From assembly GCF_905171765.1 (NCBI RefSeq), contig NC_053395.1, positions 182,670,156 to 182,734,155 of the forward strand: DNA of 64,000 nucleotides, in the 5' to 3' direction. Origin of the DNA: Bufo bufo (taxonomy: Eukaryota; Chordata; Amphibia; Anura; Bufonidae). The first letter of the stretch is position 1, and each line of letters starts with the position of its first letter. Made by a program: the position numbers and the translations under genes. Positions 55,205 through 64,000 of this stretch are shown here, piece after piece. The notes beneath the pieces are model-generated. The model did not search any database, was not told the origin of the DNA, and worked only from the letters and a program-made list of their open reading frames with translations.

Positions 55205-56640
55205 TTAACTCTATATGACAGCGGTATTTGTGGCCTAAATGTGACAGTCACCTATGCAAGTGTAATCCCAGATGTGCAGTATATTAGAGGGTTTTTTCAC
55301 CCCAGTAACCAAAAAGCCGTATTTCTGGCCTAAATGTGACAGTCACTTATGCTTGTCTAATCCCAGATGTGCAGTATATTAGAGGCTTTTTCCACCCCAG
55401 TAACCAAAAAGCCGTATTTCTGGCCTAAATGTGGTAGTCACCTGTGCACGTGTAATCACAGATGTGCAGTATATCAGAGGCTTTTTTCACCCCAGTAACC
55501 AAAAAGCCGTATTTCTGGCCTGACTGTGACAGTGACTTATGCACGTGTAATCCCAGATGTGCAGTATATTAGAGGGTTTTTTCACCCTAACCAAAAAGCT
55601 GTATTTCTGTCCTAAATTTGACAGTCACTTATGCACATCTAATCCCAGATGTGCAGTATATTAGAGGGTTTTTTCACCCCAGTAACCAAAAAGCCATATT
55701 TTTGGCCTAAATGTGACAGTCACTTATGCTTGTCTAATCCCAGATGTGCAGTATATCAGAGGCTTTTTTCACCCCAGCAACCAAAAAGCCGTATTTGTGG
55801 CCTAAATGTGACAGTCACTTATGCACGTGTAATCCCAGATGTGCAGTATATTAGAGGGTTTTTTCACCCTAACCAAAAAGCTGTATTTCTGTCCTAAATT
55901 TGACAGTCACTTATGCACGTCTAATCCCAGATGTGCAGTATATTAGAGGGTTTTTTCACCCCAGTAACCAAAAAGCCATATTTTTGGCCTAAATGTGACA
56001 GTCACTTATGCTTGTCTAATCCCAGATGTGCAGTATATCAGAGGCTTTTTTCACCCCAGCAACCAAAAAGCCGTATTTGTGGCCTAAATGTGACAGTCAC
56101 TTATGCACGTGTAATCCCAGATGTGCAGTATATTAGAGGGTTTTTTCACCCTAACCAAAAAGCTGTATTTCTGTCCTAAATGTGACAGTCACTTATGCTT
56201 GTCTAATCCCAGATGTGCAGTATATTAGAGGCTTTTTTCACCCTAACCAAAAAGCTGTATTTTTGTCCTAAATTTGACAGTCACTTATGCTTGTCTAATC
56301 CCAGATGTGCAGTATATTAGAGGCTTTTTTTACCCTAAACAAAAAGCTGTATGTCTGTCCTAAATGTTACAGTCACTTATGCACGTGTAATCCCAGATGT
56401 GCAGTATATCAGAGGCTTTTTTCACCCCAGTATGCCAAAGCCGTATTTATGGCCTAAATGTGACAGTCACTTATGCACGTGTAATCCCAGATGTGCAGTA
56501 TATTAGAGGGTTTTTTCACCCTAACCAAAAAGCTGTATTTCTGTCCTAAATGTGACAGTCACTTATGCTTGTCTAATCCCAGATGAGTAGTATATCAGAG
56601 GCTTTTTTCACCCCAGTATGCCAAAGCTGTATTTTTGGAC
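55205..56640 (+). repeat. About 15 tandem units of 90-96 bp
   Basis: Each unit has GTATTTCTGGCCTAAATGTG, ACAGTCACTTATGCACGTG, TAATCCCAGATGTGCAGTAT and a TTAGAGGGTTTTTTCACCC block. A 282-bp three-unit segment (from 55649) is repeated with unchanged translation from 55931, a higher-order duplication. The open frames here are repeat artefacts. Confidence 0.92.
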
Positions 56641-57190
56641 TTGCAGATAGCCTGTGCTGGTGCACGATCGTTGCATAAAATTGCTGCCGATCATGTATTG
56701 ATATTGACTAACTGAAGAAAAAAAAGTTTGTTTTCAGCAGTAGTTGGCTCAGGGCAGGCTTAAAAAAATTGTGCACTGCACCCACAAAACACTTTTGCTG
56801 TAGATCGCTGAGTACAAAAAACAGTTCTTGATAAGATTTCTCCCTGATCTCTCCCTCACAGCAGCTGCAGCCTCTCCCTACACTAATCCGAGAAGAGTGA
56901 CGGGCGGCGCTACTTGACTCCAGCTTAAATAGAGGCTGGGTCACATGCTGCAGTTGGCCAATCACAGCCATGCCAATAGCAGGCATGGCTGTGATGGCCT
57001 TCTGGGGCAAGTAGTATGACGCTTGTTGATTGGCTGCTGTGCAGCCTTTCCAAAAGTGCCATAAAAATCGCCGAACACCAAACCCGATCCCGAACTTTTA
57101 CGTAAATGTTCGGGTCCGGGTGCTGAAAACCCTAAAGTTTGGTACGAACCCGAACTTTACAGTTCGGGTTCGCTCAACTCTAAATATGAA

Positions 57191-59463
57191 CAATGGATAT
57201 ATTAGCAACTGTCATAAAGTCATCTTGCATACACATTGGTCAACAGTAGCCAGAAAATGGCCAACCTCTTTAAGGACGGGGATATGCTTTCTGGCATCCA
57301 CTTGTGGCCGAAAACCCTGTTCACATGCTGTAGCAAATGGTTTCATGATTTTGTGGGTAAAACTGATTACCTTCAGTCCACTGCATGTTTGGCTATACAT
57401 GGATGCCGCAACTTGACTCGAGATGCCATTTCTTGAGATAATCATTGTTATCCACTTAACCTAGCAGTGGTTTTAATGTCATAGTGGTTCGCTCTAGACA
57501 GCGCTACTCAATGTTCCATTATATGCACATAATATTCCTTTACTTTAATCATCACTCTTCCTTGGCCCGATGATAACTTCAGATGGAGCAGTCTCTGCAG
57601 GTTTAAAGACACAAGCAATAAAGCCGTCTTGCATTATTAACCCATTAGCACATTGAAAAGTAAGTTATGGATTCATCTTTAACTGTTGCCAGTGATTTTG
57701 CTGATAATTGTATCATTTTGAATCCAATGACCATAGAGCGCGATATAAATAATGTAGAGATGAAGAGTCAATATCCCATAAGTAAATGTTTCTGTAACTT
57801 TCTTTTTTTCCCCCTGTGAGCTAATTTTCAGAACGCCATCACTAAAAGACACTAAATAAATTTTAGATGAGTTCTTTTTAATGGGCGTTTATTCATGTAT
57901 ATTTAAAACGTGTTTATTAATAAGCGGCGCAGAGTAGAACATCTTTACTTTTTAACTGAACTAATTATTGCAATGTAGTCCCTAAAAGAATACTCAAAAT
58001 CGGCCTGAATGGAGCGTCATGCAACATTTATCAGAAAGCGACTAGAATGGTCTCCTCTAAATAGCTTTGATTTACTGGCCCAATGGATGGGGGAACTTTT
58101 TAGGCAATCTCACGTACATACAAACTGACTGGTATTGTGAATAATTGGCAGAAAAAACTTGCAGAGGCATGTAATTATTATAAGAAAAATGCAAGGTTGA
58201 AGCGGAAGTTCACTTTCGGAAAACAGCATATTCAGTTCATGTCAAAATATAATCTACATTCAAAGTTTATTAAGTTTTTAAGTAGTTTTTTACTTATCTT
58301 CTACTGACCCTGTGAAAGATATTATGTACCAAAGAGGCAGCCCACAGTATGTAGCTGCTTTACAGCCCCTGGAGATAGGGCAGTAACAATCAGGGCTAAT
58401 ATCCCCGGTCTACAGGGTGGGATTTTGGAAAATCAGTGGTATATTGAATGAATACATGGATCACGAATAGAAAATGAAAAACCAATAAATTCTGCAAAAG
58501 GTTGTTAGGTGTGTAGTGGTGTCTACAGTACAACACAGGGGCCACATTTTGATCTCTGTTGTGAACCGCTCTAGTCTATGTATGTCCCTGACCCTGTGTA
58601 TCATACTCATCGTCTCAATTGCCTATAATTCTCTGGGTACCTCCAGTATACCCGCATATGGAAGTTTTTTTGATCTGAGATTCAGAAAAATTGCAGAATG
58701 TGACATTAGATAGCATAACACATATGTATTGTACTCTTTCCTAGTAGCATTGTTTCCAGGCAAAATACAGAGGCAGCAGTGGTCATGTTGGTATACATCT
58801 GGATATTGGTAGGGAGGACTGAAGAGGCAATGCTGGAATGACTGGAGTAATCAATGAATGTTTCTATGTTTCACAGCAAAGGAGGAAACATAAGATTATA
58901 AACTGTCAGGGATGTGTCAAAAAACTGTTGCAGTAGCAACAAGCAGAATTGTGAATTCCGCTCTGGACTTTTATACAGTATGGAGGCCATTGTGGCACCA
59001 CAAGAGATATAATATAGTATGGGCTCAGCATGCATGTGGAACCTGCATTCCCTGAATTTAATGGAGGCCGGTATGGCACAAGTGGATGTAGTATTTAGTG
59101 TAGGTTACTGTCCTAAAGAGATCGCCTTGATGCTGGCGGCCAGGCACAAATAATTTTGTACAATATGTATTGCCAAGAATCCCACATTTACAACACAGCA
59201 TTGGCATTTTACATTTTTATAGTGAGTATGGCACTGTTGTATTTACTTTATTATTTGTGTTTGCAGAGTGCTGTTGCATTAGTTTTTTTCTTTTATACAG
59301 TATATCCCCTACCTCATGTACAAAATAAATAACCAAAAATATTTATACATGAACTATATATTAAACTTCCAGAAAAATATACAGTTTTCTTTAAGGTAAC
59401 AATTATTTAAAAAGTCTAGAAGTTATATACAACTTATATTTTGTATAGTTTTTTTTAATGTAG
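57191..59463. other. No recognisable feature
   Basis: AT-rich DNA with only short open frames; none matched a known protein by eye. Confidence 0.5.
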
Positions 59464-59916
59464 TGTGACACAGTGAGAGGTTTGGTCAGGGAAAACAGGT
59501 ATTTTCCTCCCAGCATGTGCTGCTGGGCTGATTTACAGCCAGGTGAGATCAAATACTGGACCGGATTTTAAGTGCCGATCCAGGTTTTGGCAACACCTGG
59601 CTGTCCTTAAATACGCAGCTGGGCTCAGAAGCCAGGTCTCTGTGTTGGGAGCTGGGAGCCTTGTGTCTGGAAGGCTTGCTACCTGTTTGGTGTGAAAACA
59701 GTTTGGTGCTGCTATGGTCAAGGACTCTTTGAGGCAGAATTGCCGCATGGTGTGAATTACCACCAACACCACAAGGTGACTTTTTGCTTGATTATGACTG
59801 CTTGTTTTGTCACTTGCCTAAAGTGTGAATAAAACACTGAACTGTTTGATCCAAAGAACTTGTTGTTGCCTCTATACTGCGTTCGCTAATCCTGTCTACC
59901 AGAGCGAAACCCCACA
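59464..59916 (+). repeat. 5' LTR of gypsy copy 2
   Basis: TGTGACACAGTGAGAGG to GCGAAACCCCACA. AATAAAACACTGAACTG near 59828 holds the polyadenylation signal. ATTGGCGGAGAATGC follows at the primer-binding position. Confidence 0.9.
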
Positions 59917-60000
59917 ATTGGCGGAGAATGCTGGCAAGAGCAGTGAGGCTGGCATGAACGCCGATATTTTTGGTTTCTGCATTTTTTCAGGCACGGTTGT

Positions 60001-60862
60001 ATGTCGTACATTAAACCAGCTGTATTACAACCAGTCTCCCACGACAAAATGGAGGCTGTTGTGAAGGCCCTCATGGAGGCTAATCTGCAGCAGCGAGAGA
60101 CAAACCTGCAGCAACACAAGGCTAATAAACAGCAGCAGGAGACTAACCAGTTGCTGCTACAACACGTGATGGCTTTGCAGACAGCAGGAGCAACCCCGAG
60201 CGTCCACGATGCCCGGAAAGCAATCCGTGCCACGATTCCTAAGATGACGCCCGCAGACGACATCGAAACCTACCTAGCGGTGTATGAGAAAGTGGCCATC
60301 AGGGAAAAGCTAACCCGTGACCAGTGGGCTGAGGTCGTCGCTCCGTTCCTGGCATCCGATTCCCAGCGGGTGTATTTCGACTTGCCGGACGATCAAGCGG
60401 CCGACTAACAGAAAGTAAAGGATGAGATTCTGGCAGGACTGGGGGTGAATGTGTTGGTCCGGGCCCAGCGGGTGCATCAGTGGGGGTTCAACACGGCTGA
60501 GCCTGAAAGACCCCAGTATTATAACTTACTTCACCTCTTGCAAAAATGGCTACAGCCTGACGTGCTGAGTCCCAGTGCTATGCTGGAACATCTGTTAGCT
60601 GATATGTTTTGGAGGGCTTTGCCATACCTTCTCCAGCACTGAATCGGTCAGGTGTCTCCTGGCAATGACCTTGAGATATTGGACCTGGTGGAACGCTATG
60701 AAGCTACCAGGAATCTAAAGGAGGGTTCTGTCGGGAGGGGGGTCGCCAAACTCCGGAAATATCCACCCCAGGCCGGGATGTTCCCACGGCAGACCTGGCC
60801 CCGATAGTCTGCTGGCGATGTCGGGAGCCTGGCCATGTAAGGGCTGACTGTCCCCATCAGGT
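60001..60862 (+). pseudogene. Gag with SCAN-like domain (copy 2, broken)
   Basis: MSYIKPAVLQP at 60001 aligns with the start in copy 1. A Q-rich expansion (QQRETNLQQHKANKQQQETN) precedes the conserved KAIRATIPKMTPADD block. The SCAN-like part is more complete than in copy 1: RPQYYNLLHLLQKWLQPD, then MLEHLLADMFWRALPYLLQH. Breaks are TAA at 60406-60408, TGA at 60640-60642 (W in copy 1) and a deletion near 60770 before the zinc knuckle CWRCREPGHVRADC (about 60810-60851). The TAA sits at the same codon as the TAG of copy 1. Confidence 0.85.
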
Positions 60863-60929
60863 TAAGCGCATGGACACTAACTATGGCTACCGCCAATCGC
60901 TATATGCCAGGAGGCTGTGTGCAACAGGT

Positions 60930-61480
60930 ACCCCAGAGTCTCTAGATCACTTGTGCCAGGTGGAAGTGGGAGACACTCAAGCGGAGGCTCTGCTGGACTC
61001 AGGGAGTCTGGTGACCCTAGTAAGGGCTACCCTGGTCCGGTCCACTGAGTATACTAGCCGGAAAGTCGCGATGATGTTCATCCACGGAAACTTAAAAGAC
61101 TCCCCACCGCGCTGGTGTCTCTAACTACGGTGGCCGGTAGATGGACCCATGAGATGGCTGTCGCCACAAATCTACATTATGAACTCATAATCGGGAGAGA
61201 CTTCCCGGGCTTTCCGGCACTGTGGCCTGCTATGAGAGTGACTGATACCCATGAGACAGAGGTACCCCTAGCAGAGTGGCCCGGCTCAGGCGGGAGACCA
61301 GTACCCTGGGAACCTGAGACCAAAGGTCCAGCGGTAGGGGTGACCATCCACTTCGGTGGAAGAGGGGGAGACAACCCCGCTAAGTGTGATGGTGGGAGAC
61401 CTGGAGGACTTGCCACCGGGTCCTGAATTGGCAGAGCTCAATGTCTCCGGGGATAATTTTGGTGCCATTCAATGTCGGGA
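60930..61480 (+). pseudogene. Aspartic protease region of gypsy copy 2
   Basis: EALLDSGSLVTLVRATLVR (about 60983-61040) contains the DSG motif. The frame changes near 61110, and ELIIGRDFPGFPALW continues in the next frame near 61180. The second motif and the G/P-rich linker match copy 1. Confidence 0.8.
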
Positions 61481-62530
61481 CCCAACCCTATCCCGCGCCT
61501 GGGAAAATGTGTTAATAGTAGATGGTGAACCACAACAACCAGGGGCAGAGTCAGTGTTTCCCCGTTTTGTGGTTCAACAGGATATGTTGTATCGGGTTAA
61601 CCAACTACGCGGTGAGCCTATTGAACAGTTGGTGATCCTCAAGGCTTATCGTAAGCTTGTGTTAGATCTAGCCCACCAACATGTTCTCGGGGGTCACCTG
61701 GGGCTGCAGAAAACTCAGGATCGTATTCTACAGCGGTTTCACTTCCCCAGCATATTCAAAGAAGTGGAAGAGTTTTGTAAGTCTTGCCCGACCTGCCAGA
61801 TAACTAGCCCTAACCACATTTCGTAGTCCCCTAGTACCTCTCCCGATTAACAAAGTACCGTTTGACCAAATAGCTATGGACCTCATAGGACCAGTACCAA
61901 AGCCTGCCAGAGGGCATCAACACATCTTAGGCTACTTTCACACTGGCGTACGGTGCGGATCTGTCTTGTATCTGAACAGACGGATCCGAACCGATAAGGC
62001 AAACGCTCACAACGGATCCGTTTGCATTATTCATAAAAAAAAAGTATTCGGATCCGTCTTGACTTACATTGAAAGTCAATGGAGGACGGATCCATTTTCA
62101 ATTGCACCATATTGTGTCAGTGAAAACAGATCCGTCCCCATTGACTTACATTCTAAGTCAGGACGGATCCGTTTTGGCTCTGCATCGTCAGGCGGACACC
62201 AAAACGCTGCAAGCGGCGTTTTAGTGACCGCCTCAAAAGCGCAACGGAGACCAAACGCAGCCAAACTGATGCATTCTGAACGGATCCTTATCCATTCAGA
62301 ATGCATTGCGGCTGAACTGATCCATTTTGGGCCGCTTGTGAGAGCCCTGAAACAGATCTCACAAGCGGACCCAGAAACGCCAGTTTGAAAGTAGTCTTAG
62401 TCATTCTAGATTGCACCACTCGGTACCCGAAGGCGGTGCCACTGCGACATACCTTGGCCAAACTCATAGCTAAGGAGTTAATGGAGATGTTTTCCCGAGT
62501 AGGATTACCTAAAAAGGTTCTGACCAAGGC
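61481..62530 (+). pseudogene. Integrase of gypsy copy 2, interrupted and 3'-deleted
   Basis: HHCC region: HQHVLGGHLGLQKTQDR and CKSCPTC (61670-61800). The core starts MDLIGPVPKPARGHQHIL (61876) and is interrupted by the Harbinger-like element. It resumes at VILDCTTRYPKAVPLRHT (about 62402) and reaches MEMFSRVGLPKKVLT (62480-62527). The rest of the core, including the HPQTDG and E region, and the GPY/F module are deleted. Confidence 0.85.
61930..62396. mobile_element. Harbinger-like short element inside gypsy integrase
   Basis: TTA duplications (61927-61929 and 62397-62399) flank a 467-bp element with ends GGCTACTTTCACACTGGCG and, complemented, GACTACTTTCAAACTGGCG. The interior is full of CGGATCCG words in both orientations. 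Copy 1 of gypsy lacks it at the same codon. TTA-type targets and this terminus fit PIF/Harbinger MITEs. No ORF. Confidence 0.85.
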
Positions 62531-63210
62531 ACCCCTTTTATACCCCGGGTGGATGAGCTCATCGAGAGGTTAGGACAAGCCCGGAATTTTTCTGTTTTGG
62601 ACCTCACGAAAGGGTACTGGCAGGTTCCCTTAACGGAGGCTGCCAAAGAGAAAACTGCCTTCATCACGCCTGAGGGGCTGTATCAATATAAGGTCTTACC
62701 CTTTGGTCTGCATGGCACCCCGCTACTTTTCAGCGACTAATGGAGATTGTGCATCGTCCACATCGTCGGTACACTTCGGCTTACCTGGACAATATTGTCA
62801 TCCACAGTACCGACTGGCAAAGTCACCTACCCAAAGTGCAGGCTGTAGTGGACTCCCTTCGGAAAGATGGCCTAACTGCTAACCCAAACAAATGTGCGAT
62901 AGGGTTAGAAGAGACTAAGTACCTGGGTTATGTCATTGGGTGAGGAGTCATCAAACCCCAAGTGAATAAAATAGAGGCGATACGGAATTGTCCCCGACCT
63001 GCCACTACTAGACAAATAAAGTCATTCCTGGGAATGGTGAGCTATTACATGAGGTTTGTTCCCCACTTTGCTATTCCAGCCGCGCCCTTGACAGGACTCT
63101 TGAAGGAACACAAGTCAATGATAGTTCGCTGAGATGATCGGGCGGAAGAGGCTTTCTCCACTTTGAAGTCGACCCTGTGCGGGTCCCCGGTTTTGGTGAC
63201 GCCCGACTTC
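62531..63210 (+). pseudogene. Reverse transcriptase of gypsy copy 2 (5'-deleted)
   Basis: Starts abruptly at the RVDELIERLGQA-equivalent right after the deletion. It continues with FSVLDLTKGYWQVPL, KTAFITPEGLYQYKVLPFGL and AYLDNIVIHSTDW (about 62778-62816). The catalytic pair is YLDN instead of YLDD. A stop follows at 62941 (cysteine or arginine codon in copy 1), then the connection domain to about 63210. Confidence 0.86.
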
Positions 63211-63605
63211 AAAAGGGAGTTTATAGTACAGACCGATGCCTCCGAAGTAGGCCTCGGTGCTGTACTGTCTCAGGAAGTCAATGGGGAGTAGCTTCCTGTT
63301 GTCTTCCTCAGCCGTAAGCTCACCCCAGCCGAGACCCGGTATAGTATAGTGGAGAGAAAGTGCCCAGCTATCAAGTGGGCACTAGAATCTCTACACTATT
63401 ATTTATTGGGTAGAAAATTCCGCCTGGTGACTGACCACTCCCCTCTCAAGTGGATGAGCCAGGCCAAGGACAGAAATGCCCGGGTCACCCGATGGTTTCT
63501 CTCCCTACAAAACCTTAAGTTTTCGGTGGAACACAGGGCAAGGAAAACACAGATGACCTGTCCCGGGTACACTGTCTGGCATGTGTTCACCCACTCAGGG
63601 TTGAA
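63211..63605 (+). pseudogene. RNase H of gypsy copy 2
   Basis: QTDASEVGLGAVLSQEV (63228-63280), VFLSRKLTPAETRYSIVE, IKWALESLHYYLLGRKFRLV and TDHSPLKWMSQAKDRNARVT lead to VEHRA near 63525. TAG near 63288 and a downstream frame change break it. Confidence 0.85.
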
Positions 63606-63631
63606 GAAAGGGTAGGGGGGGGGGGGGGGTA

Positions 63632-64000
63632 TGTGAAACAGTGAGAGGTTTGGTCTGGGAAAACAGGTATTTTCCTCCCAGCATGTGCTTCTGGGCTGAT
63701 TTACAGCCGGTCCGGGTTTTGGCAGCACCTGGCTGTCCTTAAATAGGCAACTGGGCTCAGAAGCCAGGTCTCTGTGTTAGGATCTGGGAGCCTTGTGTCT
63801 GGATGAAGGCTTGCTACCTGTTTGGTGTGAAAACAGATTGGTGCTGCTATGGTCAAGGACTCTTTGAGGCAGAATTGCCGCATGGTGTGAATTACCACCA
63901 ACACCACAAGGTGACTTTTTGTTTGATTGTGACTGCTTGTTTTGTCACTTGCCTAAAGTGTGAATAAAACACTGAACTGTTTGATCCAAAGAACTTGTTG
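63632..64000 (+). repeat. 3' LTR of gypsy copy 2 (partial)
   Basis: Begins TGTGAAACAGTGAGAGG after a run of 15 G and continues to the window edge. Compared with the 5' LTR it lacks about 45 bp after TTACAGCC, and the last roughly 75 bp are outside the window. Confidence 0.88.

Larger units (their letters stand above)
54411..57182 (-). mobile_element. hAT-ended element, left part truncated or unrecognised
   Basis: The complement of 57168-57182 is TAGAGTTGAGCGAAC, the same terminal type as at 23175 and 34166. Subterminal CGAACCCGAAC and GTTCGGGTTCG words form inverted pairs within the first 130 bp. Reading on the minus strand come a 5' region with two tandem-oriented GCCATGCC/GGCATGGC inverted words, a 94-bp tandem array (55205-56640), and then an interrupted ORF (55103 to 54411). 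The flanking octamer on the right is aatatgaa; no partner was seen on the left. Confidence 0.55.
59464..64000 (+). mobile_element. Gmr1-like Ty3/gypsy LTR retrotransposon, copy 2 (runs off the window)
   Basis: Same organisation and orientation as copy 1: 5' LTR 59464-59916, SCAN-like Gag, zinc knuckle, protease, integrase, then reverse transcriptase and RNase H, a poly-G tract and the start of the 3' LTR at 63632. The LTRs are longer (453 bp) and clearly diverged in their middle from copy 1, so the two are related subfamilies. A deletion of roughly 1 kb near 62530 fuses the integrase core to the middle of RT, and a Harbinger-like element sits in the integrase core. Confidence 0.9.

Noticed and set aside
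57030..57416. 128-codon plus-strand frame at the hAT end
   Set aside because: It runs through the non-coding terminal repeats into unrelated flank and has no recognisable protein features.
1..64000. Host exons, tRNA or rRNA genes
   Set aside because: None could be recognised by eye on either strand; negative evidence only, since short exons could be missed.

Overview
This is eukaryotic, vertebrate-type DNA, most likely from a frog or toad (Anura). The assignment is inferred from the repeat content: an L1-like LINE nested in a CR1/Rex1-like LINE, several Tc1/mariner elements, TTAA-flanked short elements whose ends match the TTAAAGGRR (T2-like) family known from Xenopus, hAT and Harbinger-type short elements, and two Gmr1-like Ty3/gypsy elements with a SCAN-like Gag. 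No host protein-coding gene, tRNA or rRNA could be supported. Every recognisable coding region belongs to a mobile element, and every one examined carries at least one break.

Layout. 1-6.2 kb: mostly unannotatable AT-rich DNA with a small inverted repeat (182-353) that holds a hammerhead-like motif. 6.6-14.0 kb: a minus-strand CR1/Rex1-like LINE, split by an almost intact 5.8 kb L1-like LINE (6848-12616) with a perfect 17-bp target duplication. 14.1-19.2 kb: relics (Tc1 fragment, Harbinger-like element, degenerate tandem repeats). 19.2-24.4 kb: Gmr1-like gypsy copy 1, with integrase upstream of reverse transcriptase and a hAT-type short element inside pol. 24.4-33.7 kb: quiet DNA with T2-like elements and a Tc1/mariner copy (30.29-31.34 kb). 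33.7-38.2 kb: foldback and nested hAT/T2-like elements. 38.9-40.4 kb: a second Tc1 copy inserted in a (TA)n tract. 40.4-44.85 kb: two tandem related units, one expanded by a 34-bp minisatellite. 44.85-45.07 kb: a 220-bp near-perfect palindrome. 45.5-46.7 kb: a T2-like element with about 450-bp inverted arms.

46.7-54.1 kb is a three-level nest. A dead Tc1 copy is split by a 6.3 kb inverted-dimer insertion with a 14-bp target duplication. That insertion is itself split by a 4.5 kb hAT-like element made mostly of about 107 copies of an unrelated 34-bp satellite. 54.1-57.2 kb: a further hAT-ended element with a broken ORF and about 15 copies of a 94-bp tandem repeat. 59.46-64.0 kb: Gmr1-like gypsy copy 2, whose 3' LTR runs off the window.

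The most interesting signal is a motif shared by three unrelated-looking inverted-repeat insertions (near 287, 44,963 and 48,249). Each reads N-U-G-A-N-N'-A, then A, a G/C-rich hairpin, GAAA, and a self-complementary ACGU or ACGCGU. This is the core layout of a hammerhead ribozyme with a tiny dimerising stem III. The nucleotides at hammerhead positions 3 and 8 are complementary in all three motifs but are different pairs (G-C, U-A, C-G). Hammerheads are known from Penelope-like retroelements and newt satellite DNA, so these may be short Penelope-related or retrozyme-like elements inserted as head-to-head dimers. This is a hypothesis read by eye and not tested.
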